From Eublepharis macularius (Eukaryota; Chordata; Lepidosauria; Squamata; Eublepharidae), in contig NC_072793.1 in assembly GCF_028583425.1 (NCBI RefSeq), positions 172,771,681 to 172,835,680 of the forward strand: a DNA stretch of 64,000 nt, written 5' to 3'. Under the pieces are notes generated by a model. That model had not been told where the DNA came from and ran no database searches. It worked only from the letters and a program-made list of their open reading frames with translations. The position numbers and the translations under genes were made by a program. Positions 47,716-60,399 of the stretch are shown one piece after another (within the stretch, counting starts at the first letter, position 1; each line of letters begins with the position of its first letter).

Positions 47716-47929
47716 TCCAGGCGCCTCTAGGAAGCCCACAACCATTCTCCTCCATTCTTCTCCTAACATATTTTGAGGTAAACTGCCTTGGAATATGGAA
47801 GTTCTTTTTCAGCTTTTTAAAAAAGCACTACCCAGGAGACACAGCAATGCTTCCTCATGATCAGACAACCAAAGTAAGATATGAGAGAAGGGGGAAGGGG
47901 TGGCTCCTAAACTTTTTGCTTTATTGTTG

Positions 47930-48410
47930 CAAACCAAACAAAAATTAAGAAACAAAAATAAAATAAAATAAAAACAATGCTGGCAACAAGAACACTATTG
48001 GCAAATCTATACATATTCTTCTATAAAAAGATTTCCAAATACCTAAAGATAAGTTTGTATGCAATTGCCATGTATATGTGATTCAATCCAAGGCTGATAA
48101 GTTTATAAGGTATTCAATCCAGTAATTTGCAGAAGGTGAGCTTTAGTCTTTCCTGTGTTGTAGTATATATCTTTTAGCAACTCTAAGGTCTCAGAGGGTT
48201 CATTTCCATTGTCCATTGGTTGGGTAACAAGAGGCAGGCAAATAGTATAAAAGTATGTAAACATTTCAAAAATAAATGAGTATTTAATATGACATATGGT
48301 TAACGACCTCCTCCTAAAAGAGATGAATGACCGAACATGTCCAAAGCATATGCTTCGGATGTGCATCTCGTAGGTTACAATGCCAACAACTGACACCCTG
48401 CTTAAACTTT
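47930..48410 (-). mobile_element. L1 ORF2 C-terminal fragment
   Basis: The minus strand gives HMLWTCSVIHLFW-like sequence and RRSLTICHIKYSFIF, typical of the L1 ORF2 end, with an A-rich tail near 47940. A shorter version is in units A and B. Confidence 0.55.
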
Positions 48411-48461
48411 TAGTAAGAAGGCTCTAGAATGTTCAAGATATCCTGGTTGTGGAGAGTGCCC

Positions 48462-48652
48462 TCAAAACATAGCTGACTTATGGCAACCCCTAGTGGGGTT
48501 TTCAGGGCAAGAGACTATCAGAGGTGGTTTGTCATTGCCTGCCTCTGTAACCCTGGTCTTTGCTGGAGGTCTCCCATCCAAGTGCTAACCAAGGCCAACC
48601 CTGCTTAGCTTCAGAGATCTAACGAGATCAGTCTCACCAGGGCTATCCAGGT
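48462..48652 (-). repeat. 5S-derived SINE, antisense
   Basis: TAGCTGACTTATGGCAACCC, GGCAAGAGACTATCAGAGGT and the 5S-like GCTTAGCTTCAGAGATCTAA are present. This copy is specific to unit C. Confidence 0.85.
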
Positions 48653-48863
48653 AAACATAATATTTTGCTGAATAAGTTGCAGCGCCTAAACTTATATTCC
48701 TTCTATACACATTTTTGCAGGTCTATGTAGGAGTGAGAGATGTGGCACCTGCCAATTTCCTTCTTCTGCATAGAGAAGGAAGGGACAGGAGCCGGCTACA
48801 TCCTCTGACTTTCTTTCCTTGGGAGGGGACACCCTTTCACTCTCCCAGTTCTCTCTCTATTAC

Positions 48864-48884
48864 ACACACACACACACACACACA
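48864..48884. repeat. (CA)n microsatellite
   Basis: About ten ACs. Confidence 0.9.
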
Positions 48885-49047
48885 GAGCCAATAGTGAATT
48901 TGTCATTCACTACCAGAAGGAAAAAAGACCTGTAGCGGTTTTGGGATAAAAGTTTCTCTTTCAGATCCCTAAGGTGGGTGGAAAAGGGAGGCATCTCCTT
49001 GGAAGAAATGCACAAAACAGGAAGCCCTCCTGCATTCGGGTGTCTCA

Positions 49048-49165
49048 GGGCCAAGCTACACATGACGAATGACACTTGAACGGCAAGTGGATTTAGTGGA
49101 GAGCAAGTGAACAGGGAGAAATACACTTGCTGTTCAAGTGTCATTCGTCACTTGTAGCTTGGCCC
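49048..49165. mobile_element. 118-base MITE, 3-base target duplication (PIF/Harbinger-like)
   Basis: Terminal inverted repeats of about 42 bases begin GGGCCAAGCTACA and include GACGAATGACACTTGAAC. TCA flanks both sides. The unit A site without the insert reads GTCTGAATACA (about 10694). A 3-base duplication suggests PIF/Harbinger; the family assignment is inferred. Confidence 0.65.
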
Positions 49166-50312
49166 TCAGTATACTCCTGTCCAGAGTTACTCCATGAGAA
49201 CCTATTGATGTAGATCACAGTAACTTCTTTAAAAAATACGTTGTTATTCATCAATGCCTTTTCTTTTTCTTTCTAGGAATCTTTGTTCTTAGATCCAAAC
49301 GTGACCTTATCTTGTAATCTGCTCACTGACTGCCTGGCCTGCCATGGGCTACAGTGAGAAAGGGGGATTAGAAAGGGAAACAAAGGCATGAACCAGACAG
49401 CAGATATGCATAATTATACATTCGCAAAAACATAACAGAACAAGAAAATCCCCAAAGACACAGACAAATCAATTTAAAAAATAAAATAAAATGTTTGCAT
49501 TCGTGAAAAGCTAAAACAGCCATGATTATTTGTAACTTTGAACGCCCTCCTCAGTTTCTATGTCTCCCTTGTTGTGATTGCTCCTCCTCTAAGGAACGAC
49601 ACCATCCCCCCCCCCACACCTTCAAACATGGTGGTCCCCAAAAGAAGCCCCCCCAAAGCTCCTGAGCAGAGATATTGCGGGGAGCAGGAAGACACCCCCG
49701 TCCCCAATTTCCCCCCTCCCTTGGCCTTCTGAACTCGCCCAGTTTCACTATTGGAGCCCCACAGAGCTCCGGTTCTTACCAAGGATAAGCCAAATCAGGA
49801 TCCATCCCCCGGCTGAAGCGCAGCCAGCAAGGAGGGGCCGGGAGAGTCCTCCCTTGCGACCACCCCGGGAGAGCAGCCCTGGGTTTTCCTAAGAGGACGA
49901 GCAGCACCCCTCACTCCCAAGATCTGGATAGTTTAAATGCATTTGGGGGGAAGGAATTGCAATAAAACAAGGGAAGGGGGGAATGCAAGAGAGGAGGACA
50001 CAGTGGAGAGGGAACAGGACCCAAGGGTTATTTTTACGCCTCTCCACACACTTTTCGACCGCGCATTTCCAACTCCTTCCTTACACACAATCTCACGAGC
50101 CATCCAAAAAAGGCAGCTTTGCTTCTGAAATTACCATCGCATCGCCTACATGGCTAAAACACGGTCGTTCCCTCAGCTGTTCTTTGGGAATTTCTTTGGC
50201 TTGGCGAAAGAGCTTTCCCTGGTGCAGGAGGAAGACGGAACACTCACCTGCCGTCTCTCTTTTGGGTCTTGCAATGCAAACATTTCCCCCTGCAAACCCC
50301 CTTTGAGCTCAC

Positions 50313-50480
50313 CAGGTCCCGCCTAGCCTTCGGGAAGCAGCCCGGGGTCCTGCACGCGCTGGGGAAGAGCAAGACAGGGCTTTTCCACGTGCCCCTAGGG
50401 GGTGCCTCTCTAGGACTGCGAACTCTCCCTCCCTTTAACCCTTGGGTTGCATCTCAGTAGTTAAAGGCACCCGGGAGAAT
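50313..50480 (-). other. KRAB-ZNF gene 3, noncoding exon 1 and promoter region
   Basis: GC-rich, with donor GGACCTG|GTGAGC conserved with the other units. The transcription start was not determined. Confidence 0.55.
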
Positions 50481-51781
50481 GCCTCCCAGGAAAAGGCAGG
50501 CGAGAAAAGTCATGACTGGGCTTCAGTAAATGGTAAGTCTGTCTCTCTTATATGACTGCCCAATGCTGGGCTACTGCAATTGTTGTGAACTTTGTCTTAG
50601 GAAAGTCCTGGTGACTTGGGGAAGGGAAAGGTTGGGGAGGGAGCTCAGCAGGGAAGATTTTTACTATATGAGCAACAGAAGTCCTACAGCATCCACCCTC
50701 TTGAGATATCATTCTGTGGGACCCTGAGGAATCCTGCCAACAGAGGCCTGAACACCTCTGGGTTTGGTCTGCGATCTAGAACAAAATGGAGCCCAGTCAG
50801 CGAGAGATCATCATCCTGCCCTGCCCGCACGTAGCTTCCTCTATCAGAAGCTTCTGGGAAGGACAAAAGCAAGCCTTGGTTATTCTTCCAGGGAACATCT
50901 CACCAAAGTATCTAGAAGGTGGAAGGGTCAATAACTTGTAGGCCATAGAGAAAATTTTTGCTCAATGCTGGATCTTTTCAAAATCTAATTTTGGAGCATA
51001 TGACTCCTAAACTGCCCCAGTGATTTTTAACTCCAAAACATACTGAGTTGTGCTAAAGAAGTGTGCCTTATTGGACATTTAAGTTTATTCTAGGTGCTTT
51101 GGGCAAGGATTTTTAGGAAGCAAATCCTGGAGAAACTGAAAGCTGTCTCAGCTGATGGCCATCATAGCAAGAGTTCCTTTTCGAGAGATTCTTTGCCAGC
51201 CTGTTGTGATATTATGGTATATAAACAATATTATACATCTTAAGTTGGTATTTTTCCATTGTAGTTTAACAGGATAGGTGAGTTTTAAATGCAACAATGA
51301 AGGCTTGTTAAGAAAGCATGTAAAGGGCACTAGATGAAATGGGCTGGTGTCTGATAGCAGGAGGCAAAATGTGGCATCTTTATTTGAACTAGCCATACAA
51401 CTTGTTTCCTGCCCAATAGGGCAGAGGAGGGTGTGGGTGGATGCCCCGATGTCACTTCTGGACATGAAAATGGGATCCAGAGGGAACCAGGAAATTACAG
51501 GATGGGTAGCCTAAAGTCTATGCCAGGCAAATTAATAGAAACTGTAATCAAATATCGAATTATTAGGCACATAGAAGAACAAAGGCTGCTGAGGAAAAAT
51601 CAGCATGGCTTCTGCAAAGGGAAGCAACATTCAGTTCAAAACACATGGTGAATCTTAAGGAGACAATGCAAACTCTTACATTTAATATTACCATTTATTT
51701 CAAAAATATTACAAGTTGAAATGTTTGGCAGCAGTTAAAGATACAGAACTGACAGCTGAGGCTGCAAGCATTTATGTCTTC
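50481..51781. other. Intergenic between genes 4 and 3
   Basis: The first part (to about 50935) resembles the region right of exon 1 in units A and B (12530-12960), without the hAT MITE. No gene is seen in the remainder; a short LINE-like open stretch near 51480-51650 (LIETVIKYRIIRHIEEQ, NQHGFCKG) looks like an RT remnant of a CR1-type LINE. Confidence 0.45.
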
Positions 51782-53450
<1,669 letters not shown>

Positions 53451-54041
53451 CTGGTGGAACAAAGACTCCCAATTAGTTGATCATCTGCAATCATGTTGAG
53501 TTAACTTTTATGAAGGGTTAATTCAGGTGGAGATCTTTGCTCTATTTTAATTTGGTTTCTGACATGGCCATGGTTTAGGTGCAACTTTGGAACTTGTTGG
53601 GGATTTTCATCTGAAGAGTTCACAATGGAACTGCCTCCCTATAGATACCATTCAGACTCCCCAACAAGTTGATACTACAGCCCAATAATATTTTAGTACA
53701 AAGGGCACAACATATATTTAGTCTAAAGGCTTTCCATGCCTGGCTTCATGTAATTCATTTTTTAAATGTAAACCACTCATTGACAGTGTAGAAGAATAGA
53801 GGGCTTTTATCAAGGAATGGAGTTCAGCAACAAAGAAGAAGCCATCCATAGCAATCAGGGCAGAGCTCTATGGGGCCTGGAGTTGGCCTACATGATTTGG
53901 GAATGACATACCTGAAGGATCAAGATGGCTTACAGAAAGAAAAATTTACAAAAACAAATAGAAATGTTTCCTTCCAGCCCTGCTGGATGAGGAGAAACCA
54001 AGATTCTCCTTATGCTCCTCACAGATGGTTCGACCCTCACC

Positions 54042-54124
54042 TGAGCTGGATGCATTTTAAATGTTTCCACTCCACCCCAAAGAGGAGACGATCTGGAACA
54101 TGGCTCCGATGCTCTTCCACTGAC
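54042..54124 (-). pseudogene. KRAB-ZNF gene 4, exon 2 (start-codon exon)
   Basis: An 83-base exon between TCCCACACAG and CAG|GTGAGG. The ATG (complement of 54054-54056) gives M-H-P-A-Q. The sites look intact, but no KRAB-A or KRAB-B exon follows before the finger exon at 53450, so splicing would join it directly to a broken finger exon. Confidence 0.65.
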
Positions 54125-54138
54125 TGTGTGGGAAACAA

Positions 54139-54240
54139 ATTTATATTTAGGTATTTATTTACTTTGCTTATACCCTGCCTTTCTCCCCAACGGGGACCCT
54201 AAGTGTCTTACATCACACTCCTCTCCTGTTCTGTTTTTGC
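54139..54240 (-). repeat. Sauria SINE fragment, antisense
   Basis: TACCCTGCCTTTCTCCCC and TAAGTGTCTTACATCACA match the 3' half of the SINE at 6785-6985. It marks the same ancestral insertion. Confidence 0.6.
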
Positions 54241-55075
54241 AGCAACTTAGCCCCCCGTTTCCATGGCTCTCTTTCTGTAATTGCTCCTCCCAGAAGAAAC
54301 AGCACCCCTCCTCCCTGCACCTTCAAACATTGCGGTCCCCAAAAGAGGATTGCAAAAGCTCCTGCGCAGAGACATTTGGGGCAGTGGGAAGGGCCTGAGG
54401 CAGGAAGGCGAATCTGCAATGGACTCCCATCCCTGTCCCCAATTTCCTTCCTTTCTTGGCATTCGGAACTCGGCCAGTTTCTGTATTAGAGCCCCAAAGA
54501 GCTCCACCTCTTATAGAGGATGACCAAACCAGGATTTCTCCCCAGGCCTGGGAGCCAGAAGCGCAGCCAGCAACGAGGGGCTGAGGGATGGGAAAGCAGC
54601 TCAGGATTTTCTCAAGTGGATGATCAGCAACCCACCCATCCACCCCAAGATCAGGATAGTTTAAAAGGCATTTGGGCAGAAAGCAAACTGCAAAAAACCG
54701 AGAGGAAATGGGGTCTGGGCGAATGCGAGAGAGGGGAGAGGGAACAGGACCTAAGTATTATTTTTAGCCCCCCCCAAATCATACCTTCTCCCCCCTTACA
54801 CACAATTTCATGAGCCATGCCAAAAGTCTGCTTTGCTTCTGAAATTACCATTGCATCCCCTACATGTCTGAAAAATGGCTGCTCTTGCTAGTTTCGATTT
54901 CCCCTGCTGATTCTTGGGAATTTCTTTGGTGTTGCAAAAGAGGCTTTTCCTGACACAGGAAGAAAGAGTGGAGGGAAGGTGGGAGTTCAGACCTCCTTTC
55001 TCTGTTTTGGGTCTTGCAATGCAAACAGCCCACCCCACCCCAACATCTCGCCCTCCAAAGCCCCTTTTTGCTCAC

Positions 55076-55260
55076 CAGATCCCACCGACCCTTCGGGAAG
55101 CAGCCCAGGAACCTGCAAGGCCCGGGGGAAGAACAAGAAAGAGCTTTCCCACCTGCCCCTCGGGGGTGCCTCTCTAGGACTGTGAAGCCTCCCTCCCTTT
55201 AGCCCTTGGGGAGCATCCCAGTAGTTAAAAGGGCCCAGGAGAGACAATGCAAAGGGAGCC
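55076..55260 (-). other. KRAB-ZNF gene 4, noncoding exon 1 and promoter region
   Basis: Conserved donor GATCTG|GTGAGC and GC-rich upstream sequence, paralogous to the other three units. Confidence 0.5.
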
Positions 55261-55285
55261 TCCCAGGAAAAGGCGGGTGAGGAAA

Positions 55286-55537
55286 GAGAGCCAGTTTGGC
55301 GTAGTGGTTAAGAGCAACAGGACTCTAATCTGGAGAGCAAGGTTTGATTCCCCACTCCTCCACTTGAAGCCAGCTGGGTGACCTTGGGCTAGTCACAGCT
55401 CTCTGGAGCTCTTTCAGCCGCACTCACCTCACAGGGTGATTGTTGTGGAGATAATAATGACATACTTTGTAAAGCGCTCTGAGTGGGCATTACGACGTCC
55501 TGAAGGGTGGTATATAAATAGAACGTTCTTATTATTA
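55286..55537 (+). repeat. Sauria-type tRNA-derived SINE
   Basis: A-box region CCAGTTTGGCGTAGTGGTTA, B box GGTTTGATTCC, body CTGGGTGACCTTGGGCTAGT and a TATTATTA tail. Flanks GAGGAAAG and AAGAAAAG suggest a short target duplication; unit A has the uninterrupted GCGAGAAAAGTCA. Confidence 0.85.
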
Positions 55538-55639
55538 AGAAAAGTCACTTTTAGCATCAAGTATCAGTTGACATCCCATTACAGATCTGAATCCCCTGTG
55601 CCACTAAAAATTGCTGACTGACTGTGAGCCTCAAAGGCA

Positions 55640-55728
55640 GACTTACCTCACACAGTTGTGAGGATAATGTGGAGGAGAAAAGACTGTAAGCCCTCTTGGG
55701 ATTCCCACGGGGGGAGAAAGATGCAGTA
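55640..55728 (+). repeat. Sauria SINE 3' fragment
   Basis: ACCTCACACAGTTGTGAGGA and AAGCCCTCTTGGGATTCCC with a GGGGGAGAAAGATGCAGT end. Confidence 0.55.
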
Positions 55729-56199
55729 TGTGTATGTAGGTACATTTCTGAGAAATTAAACAAATGGGTAGGGATGTGCGTTTCGGCATTCAGAATGCCG
55801 AAAGAATGCCGAAACAAAAGTGTTTCGGCTTCTTTCGGGGAATGCCGAAACGTTTCGGGGAATGCCGAAACGTTTCGGGTAGCCGAAAGAAAAAAGCCGA
55901 AACGTTTCGGGATTCTTTCGGCTTTCTTTCGGCTTTTCAATGGGAAAATGCCTCCGTCTTCCCGGACGTCTGGGGGAGGCATTTTCCCACCGAATAAGCC
56001 CAAAATTGGTGGAGACCTTCCTCTAACCCTTCTCTAACAACCACCCAAGTTTCAGACATATTGAACTTTGGGGGGCCATGTTATGGCCCCCCAAAGCATG
56101 TCCCCCCATCCTCCCATAAGAAAGCGAAGGAGCAGCATATTGTTAGCATGCTGCTACTCATCTTCTTCATTATTTCCTATGGGGAAAAAATGAAGAAGC

Positions 56200-56880
56200 A
56201 GGCTTCCTTTGCCAGGGGTGGCATTTTGCATGCAAAATGCCCCCTCACCCTCAGGGGCCCTTCTCCCACCCCTCCTCCCACCCCCCACCAAGGCTCAGCC
56301 TGCTCCCACTTGGGGGGGGCATTTCATGGCCTCCCCAAGTAGGTGCTCTAATCTCTACCACTGACAGCTGGGGGAGGCTTGTGTTGCCAGGGGTGGCATT
56401 TTGCATGCAAAATGCCCCCAAGCCCTCAGGGGCCCTTCTCCCACCCCTCCTCCCACCCCCCACCAAGGCTCAGCCTGCTCCCACTTGGGGGGGGGCATTT
56501 CATGGCCTCCCCAAGTAGGTGCTCTAATCTCTACCACTGACAGCTGGGGGAGGCTTGTGTTGCCAGGGGTGGCATTTTGCATGCAAAATGCCCCCAAGCC
56601 CTCAGGGGCCCTTCTCCCACCCCTCCTCCCACCCCCCACCCAGGCTCAGACTGCTCCCACTTGGGGGGGGGCATTTCATGGCCTCCCCAAGTAGGTGCTC
56701 TTTTCTCTACCACTGACAGCTGGGGAAGGCTTGTCTTGCCAGGGGTGGCATTTTGCATGCAAAATGCCCCCCAGCCCTCTGGGGCCCTTCTCCCACCCTT
56801 CCTCCCACCCCCCACCAAGGCTCAGCCTGCTCCCACTTGGGGGGGGCATTTCATGGCCTCCCCAATTAGGTCCTCTCAGC
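56200..56880. repeat. 176-base tandem units, left arm (four copies)
   Basis: The repeat landmark is the perfect palindrome GGCATTTTGCATGCAAAATG(CC) at 56220, 56395, 56571 and 56747. Each unit also has CACTTGGGGGGGGCATTTCA and CACTGACAGCTGGGG. ORFs across it are by-products of the repetition. Confidence 0.9.
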
Positions 56881-57344
56881 CCCTAAAGTCCACCCCTTAC
56901 AGCCCCACACAAACCCAATTCCCCCCCCCAGCTGCCACACACAGACCCAAATCCCCACATTAGCCCCTCACAGACCCAAATCCACCCCCACCTGCCCCAC
57001 ACCCATAACCCCAGGAACAGGCTGGCAAAGGCCAGCCCTCTCCCTTTGTTCCCTATGCTGGGAACTTCTAAACTCTCTTTCCCTGGGCAATTCTGCACAG
57101 CCCAGGGGTGCCACAATGGTGGGCACACTTCTGAGTGCCAGCTGGTCCCTGTGAAAGAGCACCTGAACCACAGACACCCTCCCTCAAATTCCCCCACCAC
57201 CTACAGAGATGGCTGGCCAGCCAGCCCCATTGTTCCCTATGATGGGAACCAACTGCACAACAAAGAATAAAACAAGAACAACACAAAATAAATGATGGTT
57301 GTTGGGGGTTTTCCGGGCTGTATTGCCGTGGTCTTGGCATTGTA

Positions 57345-57394
57345 GTTCCTGACGTTTCGCCAGCAGCTGTGGCTGGCATCTTCAGAGGTGTAGC
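57345..57394 (-). ncRNA. Hammerhead ribozyme core, inverted PLE end
   Basis: The minus-strand equivalent of 58797-58831: CUGAAGA, stem II GCCAGC/GCUGGC, GAAA, CGUC. It is part of the inverted 3' end copy. Confidence 0.6.
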
Positions 57395-57780
57395 ACCAAA
57401 AGACAGAGATCTCTCAGTGTCACAGTGTGGAAAAGATGTAGGTCATTTGTATCTACTCAGGAGGGGTGGGGTTGAGCTGAGTCATTCTGTAAGAGTTTCC
57501 CAGGGTGTGGAATGCTAATGGCGGGAGGCTTCACTGTCTCCTGAGGAGGTTCTTTTGCATATGGATTGGTGCTTGATGTGCTAATCTTCTCTGCAGGGCT
57601 ATTGTCGGGTGTGGAGTGTTTTGTTGGCCTGGTGTTTTTCAGAACCGGAGCCCATGCTCTGTTCATTCTTAAGGGTTTCTTCTTTCCTGTTGAAGTTTTG
57701 CTTATGCTTGTGAATTTCAATGGCTTCCCTGTGCAGTCTGACAAAGTAGTTGGAAGTGTTGCTACGCTGGAAAACTCTCA

Positions 57781-58725
57781 TTCCTGGATACCTTGGTCAT
57801 CCGCAAAGCAAACTTTCAGTTAGGTCACAAGGTCTACAGGAAACCAACTCACACTGATCGGTACTTACACAAAAACTCCAATCACCACCCCCGACAGAAA
57901 AGAGGCATAATGAAAACATTAGTGGATCGTGCAAGACGGATATGTGAGCCGCGCTTTCTCAATGAGGAAATTAATCATCTAAACCACGCACTTCAGGCAA
58001 ATGGCTACTCCAGAAATGAAATCCGAAGAGCAATCAAACCCAGGATGAATCAAACAACCAAGGAAAAACAGTCACCTACAGGAAAAGTGTTTTTGCCATA
58101 TATCAAAGGAATTACTGATCAGATGGGAAAGCTTATGGAAAAGCATAACCTTCAAGCAGTATTCAGACCCACCCGAAAAATACAACAGATGCTACGATCA
58201 GCAAAAGACAGCAGAGATCCCCTCACCTCTGCAGGAGTATACCGTATACCCTGCAGCTGTGGACAAGTTTACATCGGGACCACAAAGCGTAGCATCCAGA
58301 CAAGAATAAAAGAACATGAAAGACACTGCATACTTGGACAGCCTGAAAAATCAGCTGTGGCTGAACATAGCCTAACTCAAACAGGGCACAGTATCTTATT
58401 CCAGGACACCAAAATACTGGACAACACTTCCAACTACTTTGTCAGACTGCACAGGGAAGCCATTGAAATTCACAAGCATAAGCAAAACTTCAACAGGAAA
58501 GAAGAAACCTTAAGAATGAACAGAGCATGGGCTCCGGTTCTGAAAAACACCAGGCCAACAAAACACTCCACACCCGACAATAGCCCTGCAGAGAAGATTA
58601 GCACATCAAGCACCAATCCATATGCAAAAGAACCTCCTCAGGAGACAGTGAAGCCTCCCGCCATTAGCATTCCACACCCTGGGAAACTCTTACAGAATGA
58701 CTCAGCTCAACCCCACCCCTCCTGA
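57781..58725 (+). CDS. PLE C-terminal frame: RT end plus GIY-YIG endonuclease
   Basis: The frame opens at FLDTLVIRKANFQLGHKVYR, the end of a PLE reverse transcriptase; there is no upstream ATG, in keeping with 5' truncation. A linker (KPTHTDRYLHKNSNHHPRQK, RRICEPRFLNEEINHLN) follows. The GIY-YIG domain starts near residue 148 counted from 57793: GVYRIPCSCGQ, VYIGTTKRS, then RIKEHERHC with the conserved Arg and Glu-His, and a zinc-site-like CSC. The tail is low in motifs (NTRPTKHSTPDNSPAEKIST). PLE endonucleases nick target DNA for primed reverse transcription. About 310 codons are open; most of the RT is absent, so it cannot act alone. Confidence 0.88.
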   Translation, partial: FLDTLVIRKANFQLGHKVYRKPTHTDRYLHKNSNHHPRQKRGIMKTLVDRARRICEPRFLNEEINHLNHALQANGYSRNEIRRAIKPRMNQTTKEKQSPTGKVFLPYIKGITDQMGKLMEKHNLQAVFRPTRKIQQMLRSAKDSRDPLTSAGVYRIPCSCGQVYIGTTKRSIQTRIKEHERHCILGQPEKSAVAEHSLTQTGHSILFQDTKILDNTSNYFVRLHREAIEIHKHKQNFNRKEETLRMNRAWAPVLKNTRPTKHSTPDNSPAEKISTSSTNPYAKEPPQETVKPPAISIPHPGKLLQNDSAQPHPS

Positions 58726-58796
58726 GTAGATACAAATGACCTACATCTTTTCCACACTGTGACACTGAGAGATCTCTGTCTTTTGGTGCTACACCT

Positions 58797-58835
58797 CTGA
58801 AGATGCCAGCCACAGCTGCTGGCGAAACGTCAGGA
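58797..58835 (+). ncRNA. Hammerhead ribozyme core in PLE 3' terminal region
   Basis: CTGAAGA (58797-58803); stem II GCCAGC (58805-58810) pairs with GCTGGC (58818-58823) around loop CACAGCT; GAAA (58824-58827); CGTC (58828-58831). ACGT at the stem III position is self-complementary and leaves no loop, as in minimal hammerheads thought to work as dimers. CCT (58794-58796) pairs with AGG (58832-58834) as a short stem I; predicted cleavage is after GUC. PLEs are known to encode hammerheads. Confidence 0.7.
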
Positions 58836-59019
58836 ACTACAATGCCAAGACCACGGCAATACAGCCCGGAAACCCCCCAACAACCATCGTTCTCCGGCCG
58901 TGAAAGCCTTCGACAATACATATAACACAAAATAAAGTTTTTAAAAAATTATTTTCTCCCTTCCAAAGTACAAGTAGGCAAAGCATTATGACACATTACA
59001 CCAGCAGTCCCCCACACAG

Positions 59020-59890
59020 AAAAATAACACAACTCACTTAACATCAGAGAATCACAAAGCATGATTCCTGTCAAAAACACTTTATTTCTTGAACAGCTTT
59101 AGGTTACACAGCAGGGGGGAACACCAAAGGGCATGGCAGCACTATCTTACACAAAAATAACACAACTCACTTAACATCAGAGAATCACAAAAGCACGATT
59201 CCTGTCAAAAACACTTTATTTCTTGAACAGCTTTAGGTTACACAGCAGGGGGGAACACCAAAGGGCATGGCAGCACTATCTTACACAAAAATAACACAAC
59301 TCACTTAACATCAGAGAATCACAAAAACACAATTCCTGGCAAAAACACTTTATTTCTTGAACAGCTTTAGGTTACACAGTAGGAGGGCACAACAGGGCAT
59401 GATAGCAATGTACTACAAAAAATAATACAACCCACTTCACCGTTTTTGACAGCAATTGTGTTTGTGTGATTCTCTGATGTGAAGTGAGTTGTGTTATTTT
59501 TGTGTAGTACACTGCTTTCCTGCTCTGTGGTGCCTTCCTACTGTGTAACCTAAAGCAGTTACAGAAATAAAGTGCTTTTGACAGCAATTTTTTGGGGTGA
59601 TTCTTTAATGTGAAGTGAGTTGTGTTATTTTTGTGTAAGATACTGCTTCCATGCCCTTTGGTGTTCCCCCCGTGCTGTGTAGCCTAAAGCTGTTCAAGAA
59701 ATAAAGTGTTTTTGACAGGAATTGTGCTTTTGTGATTCTCTGATGTTAAGTGAGTTGTGTTATTTTTGTGTAAGATAGTGCTGCCATGCCCTTTGGTGTT
59801 CCCCCCTGCTGTGTAACCTAAAGCTGTTCAAGAAATAAAGTGTTTTTGACAGGAATCGTGTTTTGTGATTCTCTGATGTTAAGTGAGTTT
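59020..59890. repeat. Central 134-base tandem array, head-to-head
   Basis: Three-plus units on each side of about 59455 in opposite orientation. Each carries AACACAACTCACTTAACATC, CACTTTATTTCTTGAACAGC and GGGAACACCAAAGGGCATGG (or complements). Each unit holds an AATAAAG. The loop of the hairpin is about 59437-59470. Confidence 0.85.
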
Positions 59891-60399
59891 TGTTTTAATT
59901 TTTCTGTGTGGGGGACTGCTGGTGTAATGTGTCATAATGCTTTGCCTACTTGTACTTTGGAAGGGAGAAAATAATTTTTTTAAAACTTTATTTTGTGTTG
60001 TTCTTGTTTTATTCTTTGTTGTGCAGTTGGTTCCCATCATAGGGAACAATGGGGCTGGCTGGCCAGCCATCTCTGTAGGTGGTGGGGGAATTTGAGGGAG
60101 GGTGTCTGTGGTTCAGGTGCTCTTTCACAGGGACCAGCTGGCACTCAGAAGTGTGCCCACCATTGTGGCACCCCTGGGCTGTGCAGAATTGCCCAGGGAA
60201 AGAGAGTTTAGAAGTTCCCAGCATAGGGAACAAAGGGAGAGGGCTGGCCTTTGCCAGCCTGTTCCTGGGGTTATGGGTGTGGGGCAGGTGGGGGTGGATT
60301 TGGGTCTGTGAGGGGCTAATGTGGGGATTTGGGTCTGTGTGTGGCAGCTGGGGGGGGGAATTGGGTTTGTGTGGGGCTGTAAGGGGTGGACTTTAGGGG

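Larger units (their letters stand above)
57293..58923 (+). mobile_element. Penelope-like element, 5'-truncated, with inverted 3' end
   Basis: A 13-base target duplication, AACACAAAATAAA, is at 57280-57292 and 58924-58936. The body (from about 57763) encodes the end of the reverse transcriptase and a GIY-YIG endonuclease. The first 470 bases are an inverted copy of the element's 3' end, a known PLE arrangement. Hammerhead cores are found at both ends. It sits inside one arm of the giant hAT element and so is younger than it. Confidence 0.88.

Noticed and set aside
54870-55080. GC-rich ORFs near the gene 4 promoter
   Set aside because: Short, overlapping on both strands, and not conserved in frame with units A-C.
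56061-56963. Repeated ORFs containing ALRGPSPTPPPTPHQGS
   Set aside because: They follow the 176-base tandem units of the giant transposon and occur on both strands and in both arms.
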